From JAUASV01 sp047605685 (GTDB taxonomy: Bacteria > Actinomycetota > Actinomycetes > Actinomycetales > Microbacteriaceae), in the NCBI GenBank assembly GCA_047605685.1, contig JASGFF010000048.1:1-20720 (forward strand): DNA of 20,720 bases. Direction: 5' to 3'. The notes under the pieces are model-generated. The model did no database searches. It had not been told where the DNA came from and saw only the letters and a list, made by a program, of their open reading frames with translations. The translations under genes and the position numbers were made by a program. How positions within the stretch are numbered: the stretch's first letter is position 1; each line of letters starts with the position of its first letter. Below, one piece after another: positions 1 to 6,802 of this stretch.

Positions 1-254
1 CGATGCGCGCCCTCGCGTCGTCCCTGCTGGCGAACGCGGAGGTGCGGATCGTGTATCGCCAGGAGCCCGACCAGCTCGGCTCCACCGCGGCCGCGCTCGG
101 GCTCACCGGCACCGAGCAGAAGCTGCTCCCCGGCCTCGGCACCGGGCAAGGCCTCTGGCGGATCAAGGACCGCTCGTTCGTCGTCCAGCATCAGCTCCAC
201 CCTGCCGAGCTCGCCGCGTTCGACACCACGAGCCGGATGACCGGCAAAACGTGA
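1..254 (+). CDS. VirB4-like conjugal transfer ATPase, C-terminal fragment
   Basis: Only the last 84 or so codons are present; the gene enters from the left edge and stops with TGA at 252-254. The residues read as the C-terminal end of the large VirB4/TraC-type ATPases of actinobacterial integrative elements, with the family-like stretches RIVYRQEPDQLG, ALGLTGTEQ, GQGLWRIKDRSFVVQHQ and FDTTSRM. In that family the protein is a cytoplasmic hexameric ATPase that powers assembly of, or transport through, the type IV secretion channel. The Walker motifs would lie upstream and cannot be seen, so the ATPase call rests on the C-terminal signature alone. The ATG at 3-5 is an internal methionine, not the start. 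Confidence 0.75.
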   Translation, partial: MRALASSLLANAEVRIVYRQEPDQLGSTAAALGLTGTEQKLLPGLGTGQGLWRIKDRSFVVQHQLHPAELAAFDTTSRMTGKT

Positions 255-293
255 CGGGTTCCGCCGAATCTGTTCGGAAATCTCCGGAACCCG
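255..293 (+). terminator. Hairpin directly after the VirB4-like gene, possible terminator
   Basis: CGGGTTCCG at 255-263 is perfectly complementary to CGGAACCCG at 285-293. A nested pair CCGAA (264-268) / TTCGG (273-277) extends it. It begins one base after the stop codon. There is no T-run after the stem, so it is either a weak or U-less terminator or an RNA-stabilising hairpin. Confidence 0.45.
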
Positions 294-612
294 AGTACTC
301 ACGGCCGCTTTCAGGCTCGTCGGGGTGCAGGTTCGCTGGAACCGGCGCATCGAGCTTGGCTTCCAGGAGTTCTTCTTGACCATCACGGTCACGTCGGACC
401 GATCGGCGGGGAACGCCGGAGAATCCAGCGCGGATGTAGGCCCTGATTACCGTTGTCGAAGATCACGTCCAGTCGGACGCGCTCAGCACCGAGTGCGCGC
501 GCCAGCGCCAGTTCCACGAGGGTGCTCGCACGCCCGCATCCGCGCATGGCAGGCGGGATCATCCCACCCAAGACGAACCGGCGCGGCCGGGAGAGGCATC
601 TGTGGTGCTAAT
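294..612. other. Non-coding stretch with no convincing gene
   Basis: About 320 bases between the VirB4-like gene and the regulator. Open frames exist on both strands, including a 60-codon minus-strand frame at 389-571, but none has a clear ribosome binding site, recognisable motif or neighbour that would support it. It may hold remnants of a gene lost when the cargo cassette was inserted; I see no inverted-repeat ends or target duplication. Confidence 0.5.
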
Positions 613-627
613 GTAAGCACTGCATAC
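613..627. promoter_or_regulatory. Palindromic operator candidate for the TetR-family regulator
   Basis: GTAAGCACTGCATAC is a 15-base palindrome centred on base 620, with six of seven arm positions matching. It ends 19 bases before the ATG of the regulator and overlaps AT-rich sequence that could serve as a -10 element (TAATGT at 610-615 or CATACT at 623-628). TetR-family proteins commonly repress their own operon by binding such a site; the link here is inference from position and symmetry. I could not assign a convincing -35 box. Confidence 0.55.
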
Positions 628-646
628 TTGGTAGCGGGAGGGTTTG

Positions 647-1252
647 ATGAGTTCGGACACGACGAGGGTGGGGTATCACCACGGCGATCTGCGAGCAACC
701 CTGCTGCGAGCCGCCCTGGAGGCGCTCGAAGCTGGCGAGCCACTCTCCCTGCGCGCGGCCGCCCGCCGGGCAGGCGTGTCCACGGGGGCTCCGTATCGGC
801 ACTTCGCCGACCGAGATGCGCTGGAGTCGGCGTTGGCGGTCCACGGGCTGCGTGAACTCATGAGCGATCTCACCGCCGGCAAGGAGCCTCCGGCCTCGGC
901 CGCCGAAGTTGGCGAGCTTGCCGTCGAGTATGTGCGTTTCGCGCTGCGCAGGCCGGCGTTGTTCCGGCTCATGTTCGGGCAGGAATGCGACGACCAGGAC
1001 GACGAACGGGTGCGCGCCGCCGGTGCGCTGCATGGCTATCTCGAAACCGTGATGGCCGAGGTCTTCCCGGACTCCGACCCGGTCGCGCTGGCGACCGCGG
1101 GGTGGTCGCTCGCCCATGGTCTGGCCTTCCTGCACCTCGACGGCAAACTTGCCGCCACCGACCCCGCCGCTGTCGACGAGCGCGTGCGATCGACGCTCGC
1201 CGCCGTCTTCCCACCCACCGCCGCCTCCAGAATCGAGAGTTCCCATGAGTAA
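647..1252 (+). CDS. TetR/AcrR-family transcriptional regulator with WHG-type C-terminal domain
   Basis: A 201-residue protein of normal TetR-family length. Residues about 10-55 form the DNA-binding domain (GYHHGDLR, then SLRAAARRAGVSTGAPYRHFADR with the helix-turn-helix near 34-53). The C-terminal half carries GWSLAHGLA (W153, H157, G158), the signature of the WHG ligand-binding domain. ATG at 647 is chosen over the TTG at 644 because GGGAGG lies about five bases upstream. The stop overlaps the start of the next gene by 8 bp, so the regulator is the first gene of its operon. A palindrome at 613-627 is the likely autoregulatory site. The ligand is unknown; the downstream genes suggest a reactive carbonyl or electrophile, which is inference only. 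Confidence 0.88.
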   Translation: MSSDTTRVGYHHGDLRATLLRAALEALEAGEPLSLRAAARRAGVSTGAPYRHFADRDALESALAVHGLRELMSDLTAGKEPPASAAEVGELAVEYVRFALRRPALFRLMFGQECDDQDDERVRAAGALHGYLETVMAEVFPDSDPVALATAGWSLAHGLAFLHLDGKLAATDPAAVDERVRSTLAAVFPPTAASRIESSHE

Positions 1253-1940
1253 GCGCGTCCTGCTCGTCGTCACCAATGTCGATCACTATGAGATCGACCC
1301 TTCGCATCCGACCGGGCTGTGGCTGTCGGAGCTGACCCACGCCTACGACATCTTCGCCGAGCGCGGCTTCGAGCAGACCATCGTGAGCCCGGCCGGCGGG
1401 ACGTCGCCGCTGGAGCCGCGGTCGCTCAAGCGGCCCAACTACGACAAGTCCGCCAAGGCATGGCATGAGGACCCGGCGCGGATGGCTCTGCTGGAGAGCA
1501 CGGCCAGCCCCGAGCAGGTCGGCTCCGCAGACTATGACGCGATCTACTTCACCGGCGGTCACGCGGTGATGTTCGACTTCCCGGGCAGCACGGGTCTGCA
1601 GCGGATCACCCGGGAGATCTTCGAGCGCGGTGGTGTCGTCGGTGCCGTCTGCCACGGCTACTGCGGTCTGCGCGACACGACCCTCTCCGACGGCAGCTAT
1701 CTGGTCGCGGGGCGCGACCTCACCGGGTTCTCCTGGCGCGAGGAGGTGCTGGCCCGGGTCGACAAGCTCGTCCCGTACAACATCGAGGAGGACATCAAGC
1801 AGCGCGGGGCGCGGTACTCCAAGGCGCTGCTGCCGTTCGTCTCCAACGCCGTCGTCGACAGAAACCTCGTCACCGGTCAGAACCCCGGCTCGGCCAAAGA
1901 GACCGCGACCAAGGTCGCCGCCCTCCTCGACAACCGCTGA
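1245..1940 (+). CDS. DJ-1/PfpI-family protein (type 1 glutamine amidotransferase-like, Hsp31 type)
   Basis: A 231-residue DJ-1/PfpI superfamily protein. The nucleophile elbow is AVCHG with Cys136 and His137, preceded by YFTGGHAVMFDFPG (101-114). The conserved acidic residue of the superfamily is probably Glu29 in TGLWLSEL. These features resemble the Hsp31/glyoxalase III branch, whose members convert glyoxal or methylglyoxal to hydroxy acids without a cofactor or act as stress chaperones; which applies here cannot be told from sequence. ATG at 1245 lies inside the end of the regulator gene, with a GAGAG-like Shine-Dalgarno a few bases upstream, which implies translational coupling. A cytosolic location is likely because no signal peptide or membrane segment is visible. 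Confidence 0.87.
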   Translation: MSKRVLLVVTNVDHYEIDPSHPTGLWLSELTHAYDIFAERGFEQTIVSPAGGTSPLEPRSLKRPNYDKSAKAWHEDPARMALLESTASPEQVGSADYDAIYFTGGHAVMFDFPGSTGLQRITREIFERGGVVGAVCHGYCGLRDTTLSDGSYLVAGRDLTGFSWREEVLARVDKLVPYNIEEDIKQRGARYSKALLPFVSNAVVDRNLVTGQNPGSAKETATKVAALLDNR

Positions 1941-1977
1941 CCACCACGCCGAGGCCTCGCCAGAAAGGGCGGAACGC

Positions 1978-2898
1978 ATGCAGACCGTACTCGGATCCGG
2001 CGGCCAGATCGCCGACGAGCTCACCCGCGCACTGCGTCGGAACTTCACCGACGACATCCGCCTCGTGAGCAGAACCCCCCGCAAAGTTCACGACACCGAT
2101 CAGCTCGTATCCGCCGACCTGATGGACGCGGAGGCCACCGACCGGGCGGTGGCGGGGAGCGACATCGTCTATCTGACCGTGGGCCTGCCGATGGACTCGG
2201 GCCTGTGGGAGGCGCGGTTCCCGACGATGATGGCGAACACGATCGCCGCCTGCCGGAAGCACGGCGCACGGTTGGTGTTCTTCGACAACACCTACATGTA
2301 CCCGAGGACGGCGACGCCTCAGACCGAGGACACGCTGTTCGAGCCGGTCGGGCGCAAGGCCACGGTGCGCGCGCAGATCGCGACCACTCTGCTCGCTGAG
2401 ATGGCCGCCGGCAGCATCGACGCGGTGATCTGCCGCGCTCCGGAGTTCTACGGTCCCGGCAAGACCCAGAGCCTCACCAACTCGGCCGTCTTCGATCGCA
2501 TCAGACGAGGCAAGCGCCCTCTGGTGCCGCTGAGCGCACGCACGCGACGCAGCCTGATCTGGACTCCGGACGCGAGCCGGGCGATGGCCCTGATCGGCAA
2601 TACCTCGGACGCTGACGGGCAGACCTGGCATCTCCCTGTCGCCCCCGATCGCCTCACCTACCTGGACATGATCGACATCGCCTCCGAAGTCGTCGGGAGG
2701 ACGATTCCGTTCACCACGGTGCCCGAGTGGGCGTTCCGTATCGGCGGACTCGTGAACCCGGCGGTCAAGGAGGCCTCAGAGCTGCTGCCCCGCTACCGGC
2801 AGGACAACATCTTCGACTCATCGAAGTTCGCAGCACGGTTCCCCGACTTCTCGATCACCAGCTACCACGACGGGATCACGCATCTCCTCCAGAGTTAG
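1978..2898 (+). CDS. NAD(P)-binding epimerase/dehydratase-like protein (extended SDR type)
   Basis: A 306-residue Rossmann-fold protein. The N-terminus carries the nucleotide-binding glycine motif VLGSGGQIA (4-12), then VYLTVGLPMD (64-73), FFDNTYMYP (101-109) and the sugar-epimerase-like RAPEFYGPG (153-161). The classical YxxxK catalytic pair is not intact: Lys127 is present in PVGRKATVRA but the position four residues earlier is Pro123. The protein may therefore use Tyr106 or Tyr108, or be a binding or sensor protein. ATG at 1978 follows an AAAGGG Shine-Dalgarno and lies 37 bp after the DJ-1-like gene, so the three genes form one operon. Its substrate is unknown; co-regulation with a DJ-1-like protein hints at reduction of a reactive carbonyl, which is inference. 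Confidence 0.8.
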   Translation: MQTVLGSGGQIADELTRALRRNFTDDIRLVSRTPRKVHDTDQLVSADLMDAEATDRAVAGSDIVYLTVGLPMDSGLWEARFPTMMANTIAACRKHGARLVFFDNTYMYPRTATPQTEDTLFEPVGRKATVRAQIATTLLAEMAAGSIDAVICRAPEFYGPGKTQSLTNSAVFDRIRRGKRPLVPLSARTRRSLIWTPDASRAMALIGNTSDADGQTWHLPVAPDRLTYLDMIDIASEVVGRTIPFTTVPEWAFRIGGLVNPAVKEASELLPRYRQDNIFDSSKFAARFPDFSITSYHDGITHLLQS

Positions 2899-3063
2899 CA
2901 TCGCGCCGCGGTCGGACGCGTCGGGGGGCTTCGCCGTCCATAACCGCGTGTCCAGATGCCGCCGGAACTCGACCCGGCCGCTCGCGCGTGCGCGATGGGG
3001 TGTGGCTCTCACGAGAGCGATACTGGTTTGAGGTGCTCGCCGGCGCGGGAGGGGACGGATGCG

Positions 3064-3465
3064 ATGCGCTCGACCACTCCGATCGAGGGCAATCCGTGGC
3101 CGCACGACATGGTCATCTCGGTGGACAACGACTCTTATCAGCTCTTGGAGTTGCTGTGGGTTCGGGAGGCATGGGGTCTTCAGCCGAGCGGTGATCTCCC
3201 TCCGCTGCTCGAGGACCCACCCGCGCGAGCCGGTGACCCGGACGATCGTGACGCGTGGGAAGCGCCGTGGCCGCGGGTATGGGAGGACGTTGTGAGCCAC
3301 GCAGCCGTGCTTGCCGAGCCGTCTATGTTCGAGGAACTGACGCGCACCGCGGACGGGTCGAAGGAACGGGCAGAGCTGCTTCGCCGGTTGCATGGGCCGA
3401 CCTGGCGAGAGCGCTTCGGGGACACCGCGTTCACTGATGACTACCGGGCATGGACCGAGGCGTGA
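3064..3465 (+). CDS. Hypothetical protein, element-borne
   Basis: A 133-residue protein I do not recognise. ATG at 3064 is chosen because GGGAGGGG lies about nine bases upstream; an upstream in-frame ATG at 2956 lacks such a site. The protein is acidic and Trp-rich (HDMVISVDNDSYQLLELLWVREAWGL near the N-terminus; DDRDAWEAPWPRVWED in the middle), with no signal peptide or membrane helix. The C-terminal part (PTWRERFGDTAFTDDYRAW) looks like a compact folded tail. It is 165 bp downstream of the SDR gene and is followed after 4 bp by a short frameshifted reading frame. I infer that it belongs to the element, not the cargo cassette. Confidence 0.6.
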   Translation: MRSTTPIEGNPWPHDMVISVDNDSYQLLELLWVREAWGLQPSGDLPPLLEDPPARAGDPDDRDAWEAPWPRVWEDVVSHAAVLAEPSMFEELTRTADGSKERAELLRRLHGPTWRERFGDTAFTDDYRAWTEA

Positions 3466-3469
3466 TTCC

Positions 3470-3696
3470 ATGCCCGCCGCGACCATAGACCTCGTTCCCT
3501 CGCCGAGTCGCCCGAGCGTCGGTCACTGGATGCCCTGATTCCCGCGTGGCAGGCGGGGCTCTCGAAGGTCATCACCATCCCGTGCCGTGGCGAACACACG
3601 CGGATCGTCGGTGGCTCGGCGCTCCTGATGACTGAGGCGACCCGCAGAGACCCCGAGCGATACGCTGCCGCGTTGGAGACATTTGCTCGGCGATAG
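3470..3696 (+). pseudogene. Small hypothetical gene, apparently frameshifted
   Basis: The ATG at 3470 opens a frame reading MPAATIDLVPSPSRPSV before running into a stop at about 3536. A different frame, from about 3520 to the TAG at 3694-3696, reads SLDALIPAWQAGLSKVI, IPCRGEHTRIVGGSALLMTEATRR and ends PERYAAALETFARR. This second part has well-behaved codon use but no ATG, GTG or TTG near its beginning. The simplest reading is one gene of about 75 codons broken by a one-base shift between about 3513 and 3525. A sequencing error is equally possible. I do not recognise the product; it follows the 3064-3465 gene by 4 bp and overlaps the next frame. Confidence 0.5.
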
Positions 3697-3910
3697 CACG
3701 AGGCTAATCTGCGGTCGAGTTCTGCCCATCGTCAGCACGGCCCGCGCACTGCAGACGTTCCGGTACACGAATCCCGACGACGCTTCGAGATTTCGCATCG
3801 TCCTTCAGGAACGGCGAAGAAGCGTCACCGACCCCGCATTCGCCGCCGAACGCAACAGGCGGGCGGTAGAGCGCACCTACCGGACGTGGAACGAGATGAC
3901 GAACCCGTAA
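3683..3910 (+). CDS. Small hypothetical protein
   Basis: A 75-codon frame starting at TTG 3683, with GGAG at 3675-3678 as a possible Shine-Dalgarno, and overlapping the end of the frameshifted frame before it by 14 bp. The product is basic, with an Arg-rich second half (LQERRRSVTDPAFAAERNRRAVERTYRTW), possibly helical and nucleic-acid binding, but no known motif is visible. Start choice and reality of the gene are uncertain: it could be the C-terminal remnant of a longer gene. The next gene begins 31 bp downstream. Confidence 0.4.
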   Translation: MLGDSTRLICGRVLPIVSTARALQTFRYTNPDDASRFRIVLQERRRSVTDPAFAAERNRRAVERTYRTWNEMTNP

Positions 3911-3941
3911 CAGTAGAGACACGCCCAGGCGGTGAGGCGTG

Positions 3942-4487
3942 ATGGGCCGCCCCCGCTACAAGCGCACCTCCGACAACGAGCCGAACGAGGGCACGGCCGG
4001 GGTGCCGATCGTGCTCCCGCACGTCGTCATGGTCGTCGCCCCGGACGGGCGGATGACCGTCACCATCGACGGCATCCCGCATGAGCCGGAGCCGTTCGCC
4101 CCGCCGTGGCGGCGCGAGTCCTTCGCGTCGATCCTGGACCAGCTCACCGGGCAGCGGCGCTCCCCGGTGCGCGTCGAGGTACGCGAGGCAGATGGAACCG
4201 TGTTCACCGACATCATCACCCCCGGCAAGCGCCGCCGATCCGAACCCGCCGAGCCGGAACAAGCCGCACCGGCCCCTGGCCTGCCGGAGCTCGTGGTGCT
4301 GCACGGGGAGGGGTTCGTGCCGGGCGAGGACGTCGCGGTCGCCGTCGTGATCGCCCACGGCGACGCGGCCCCGGACGGCACAATGCGCGGGCTGCTCGCC
4401 GTCGACCAGCTCGCGGCGAGCCCGACCCGTGAGGTCATCCTGCTCGGCCGTGTCTCCGGCACGCAGACGATCGGACACCCCGAATGA
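3942..4487 (+). CDS. Hypothetical protein upstream of the coupling ATPase
   Basis: A 181-residue protein without a recognised catalytic motif. The N-terminus is basic (MGRPRYKRTSDN), followed by a beta-rich segment (VPIVLPHVVMVVAPDGRMTVTIDGIPHEPEPF), a region around SFASILDQLTGQRRSPVRVEVREADGTVF, an acidic Pro/Ala linker (about 100-113), and a C-terminal beta-rich part. No membrane segment is seen. ATG at 3942 is preferred to the overlapping GTG at 3939 because GGTGAGG is spaced properly only for the ATG. Its stop overlaps the start of the coupling ATPase by 4 bp (ATGA), so the two are translationally coupled and the product probably works with it, for example as a substrate or relaxosome adaptor. 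That role is inference. Confidence 0.72.
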   Translation: MGRPRYKRTSDNEPNEGTAGVPIVLPHVVMVVAPDGRMTVTIDGIPHEPEPFAPPWRRESFASILDQLTGQRRSPVRVEVREADGTVFTDIITPGKRRRSEPAEPEQAAPAPGLPELVVLHGEGFVPGEDVAVAVVIAHGDAAPDGTMRGLLAVDQLAASPTREVILLGRVSGTQTIGHPE

Positions 4488-6256
4488 GCACCCCGCGCCC
4501 TACTGGCTCGCTCGGAGATGAGCTGAGCAACCTCGGCATCGGCATCCTCATCGGAGCCGCGATCCTCTCCGCCATCCTCCGCGGCGCAGGCTCCGTCGCC
4601 GCCTGGATCACCAGCGTCGACCAGCCCGCCGGAGGCATCGACGCCGGGCTCGGGGTGCTGCTGAACCCCGGCGACCCGGCCGTACCACTCGACGCGCCGG
4701 GCCTGAACGTCGTGGCGTACTGGATCACCGCCGAAGTCCTGATCGTCGGAGCCGGGGTGGCCGGCTGGTGGGTGTGGCACCTGATCCGCGAGCACGGCCG
4801 CCAGGTGAAGACCGACCCCTACCGCATCGCCGGGATCGCCACCCGCTCCGAGGTCGCCGCCTCCGCTTCCGAGGCCGCGCTGCTACGGCGAGCGAAGCAC
4901 CTGCGGCCCTCGCTCGACAAGCCCCGCCCCGAGGACGTCGGCTACCGGCTCGGCATCTCACGCGGCAAGAGCGTCTGGGCGTCCGTGGAGGACTCGATCC
5001 TCCTCGTCGGAGCCCCGAGGTCGGGCAAGGGCGCCCATGTCGTCATCAACACGATCCTCGACGCGCCCGGCGCCGTCGTAACCACGAGCACCCGCCCGGA
5101 CAACCTCACCGCGACCCTCCGGGCACGGGAGAAGATCGGCCCTGTCGCCGTGTTCGATCCCCAGCACCTCGCAGATGGCCTGCCTGCCGGGCTGCGGTGG
5201 TCGCCCATCCGAGGCTGCGAAGACCCGCTCACGGCGATGATCCGCGCGACCGGCCTCGCCGCCGGCACCGGACTCTCCGCCGGCGGCGTCGAAGGCGGCG
5301 GATTCTGGGAAGGCAAGACCCGCACCGCGCTCCAAGCCCTGCTCCACGCGGCCGCTCTGGATCGTCGCCCGCCGGGCGAGCTGTTCCGATGGACCCTCGA
5401 CCCGTCCGCGGCGGCGGATGCGGTGGTGATCCTGACGGCGAACCCGAACGCTGCGACCGGGTGGGCCGAGTCCTTGCAGGCGATGATCGACTCCGACCCG
5501 AGAACCCGTGACTCCATCTGGCAAGGCGTGTCCCTCGCGCTCGCTGCTCTGGCGGACCCTCGGGTGCTCGACGCGGTTTCCCCTCGGGAGAGCGAGGACT
5601 TCGACCCCGAAGCGTTCCTCCGCGCGCAGGGCACTCTCTACCTGCTGGCGACCGGGGCCGGAGCGAACAACAGCGCGGCACTGGTCGCAGCGTTCGTGGA
5701 GGATGTCGTGGAGGCCTCGCGGCGCATCGCCGCCGTCAGCCCCGGCGCCCGGCTCGACCCGCCCGTGCTCCTGGCGCTCGATGAGGTCGGCAACCTCGCG
5801 CCCCTGCCGTCGCTGCCGACGCTCATGGCCGAGGGTGGAGGCACCGGGATCACGACGATGCCGGTGCTCCAATCGCTCGCCCAAGCGCGGGAGAAATGGT
5901 CGGAGAACGCGGCCGGCGCGATCTGGGACACCTCCATCGTCAAGATCATCCTCGGCGGCGCCTCCAACGCCAAAGACCTCTACGACCTCACCACGCTCAT
6001 CGGCGAGCGCGACGAGGTGACCGACTCCACCACGGTCGGAGACCACGGCTCCCGTAGCGCGCAACGCTCGATCCGCCGCGTGCCGATCATGCCGCCCGAC
6101 GCGATCCGCACCCTCCCGTTCGGCACCGCCCTCGTGCTGCTGCGGGCCGCGCCGCCCATCGTCACCAGGATGCGCGCCTGGACCAACCGCCCCGACGCCG
6201 CCGAGCTGCGCGCAGACCGCGCCGGGATCGAGGCGCAGTTGGAGCGCCGCCCGTAG
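4484..6256 (+). CDS. VirD4/TraG-like type IV coupling ATPase
   Basis: A 590-residue protein. Two predicted membrane helices lie near the N-terminus (about 17-42 and 76-100), as in VirD4-type coupling proteins. The Walker A motif GAPRSGKG is at 176-183 and the Walker B VLLALDEVGN at about 428-437 (Asp433, Glu434). After it comes GGTGITTMPVLQSLAQAREKW, the conserved TraM-recognition/TraG C-terminal region, then ASNAKDLYDLTTLIGERDEV. In the family it is an inner-membrane hexamer that links the relaxase-DNA complex to the type IV channel and pumps DNA. It overlaps the preceding gene by 4 bp and is followed after 68 bp by ssb. Unlike many elements, it is separated here from the VirB4-like gene by cargo. 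Confidence 0.9.
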   Translation: MSTPRPTGSLGDELSNLGIGILIGAAILSAILRGAGSVAAWITSVDQPAGGIDAGLGVLLNPGDPAVPLDAPGLNVVAYWITAEVLIVGAGVAGWWVWHLIREHGRQVKTDPYRIAGIATRSEVAASASEAALLRRAKHLRPSLDKPRPEDVGYRLGISRGKSVWASVEDSILLVGAPRSGKGAHVVINTILDAPGAVVTTSTRPDNLTATLRAREKIGPVAVFDPQHLADGLPAGLRWSPIRGCEDPLTAMIRATGLAAGTGLSAGGVEGGGFWEGKTRTALQALLHAAALDRRPPGELFRWTLDPSAAADAVVILTANPNAATGWAESLQAMIDSDPRTRDSIWQGVSLALAALADPRVLDAVSPRESEDFDPEAFLRAQGTLYLLATGAGANNSAALVAAFVEDVVEASRRIAAVSPGARLDPPVLLALDEVGNLAPLPSLPTLMAEGGGTGITTMPVLQSLAQAREKWSENAAGAIWDTSIVKIILGGASNAKDLYDLTTLIGERDEVTDSTTVGDHGSRSAQRSIRRVPIMPPDAIRTLPFGTALVLLRAAPPIVTRMRAWTNRPDAAELRADRAGIEAQLERRP

Positions 6257-6275
6257 GGGTCTGCGGGCGCACCTG

Positions 6276-6314
6276 CCTGTCAGAGCGCCCCGCCGGGGCG
6301 CCAGCGAAGACAGG
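6276..6314 (+). promoter_or_regulatory. Leader hairpin overlapping the ssb ribosome binding site
   Basis: CCTGTC (6276-6281) pairs with GACAGG (6309-6314), and inside it GCGCCCC (6285-6291) pairs perfectly with GGGGCGC (6295-6301) over a three-base loop. The right arm of the outer stem contains the first bases of the AGGGGAC Shine-Dalgarno (6312-6318) of the ssb gene at 6325. The structure could attenuate ssb translation or mark an mRNA processing point after the coupling ATPase gene. It lacks a T-run, so it is a poor intrinsic terminator. Confidence 0.45.
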
Positions 6315-6324
6315 GGACGGGCCG

Positions 6325-6795
6325 ATGGCTATCCACACCTACCAATCGTTCTCGGGCTACGTCTCGACCAATCCGAGCACCGAGCCCACCGAGGACGGCA
6401 CGCCGAGGTTCTGGGCACGCGCCGGCCAGCGGCAGGCACGCCGCGAGCAGGACGGGAGCTTCACGAAGCTGCCGACCCAATACATGCCCATCGTCGCCTA
6501 CGGCGCCGCCGCTGAGGAGGCCGCCGCCCTGCTGGTCAAGGGCGACAACTTCACCGCCGAGGGCCGCATCCGCCCGACCAAGTACGTCAAGGACGGCAAG
6601 ACCGTCGAGGGTGAGGAGTTCGAGGTCTGGAAGATCGGCCGACGCCGCAACGACGCCGACCGCACCGCCCAGCCCGAACAGGCCATCGCCGCAGACATCC
6701 CCGCCGAGACGCCGCGACGTAGTCGGGAGGTGCCGCCTGAGTTCGCCTCGCCGGCCGCATCGTCACGCCCGACTACTGCCGCACTGGCGAGGTGA
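6325..6795 (+). CDS. Single-stranded DNA-binding protein, element type
   Basis: A 156-residue OB-fold protein of the Ssb family found in actinobacterial elements. The first about 110 residues are the OB fold (YQSFSGYVSTNP, PRFWARAGQRQ, YMPIVAYGAAAEEAAALLVKGDNFTAEGRI, GEEFEVWKIGRRRND). The tail is Pro/Ala-rich and lacks the acidic DDDIPF-type tip of housekeeping SSB, so it may not recruit the usual SSB partners. It probably coats the transferred single strand during conjugation or replication of the element. ATG at 6325 follows AGGGGAC at a good distance. It lies 68 bp after the coupling ATPase and 7 bp before the DUF4913 gene, in the same rightward run. Confidence 0.8.
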   Translation: MAIHTYQSFSGYVSTNPSTEPTEDGTPRFWARAGQRQARREQDGSFTKLPTQYMPIVAYGAAAEEAAALLVKGDNFTAEGRIRPTKYVKDGKTVEGEEFEVWKIGRRRNDADRTAQPEQAIAADIPAETPRRSREVPPEFASPAASSRPTTAALAR

Positions 6796-6802
6796 GACAG
6801 CC

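Noticed and set aside
389..571. A 60-codon minus-strand open frame upstream of the TetR regulator
   Set aside because: No ribosome binding site, no recognised motif and no supporting neighbour; in a very GC-rich region such open frames arise by chance.
255..3063. Insertion sequence or transposon carrying the TetR cassette
   Set aside because: No transposase, no terminal inverted repeats and no target duplication were seen around the cassette.
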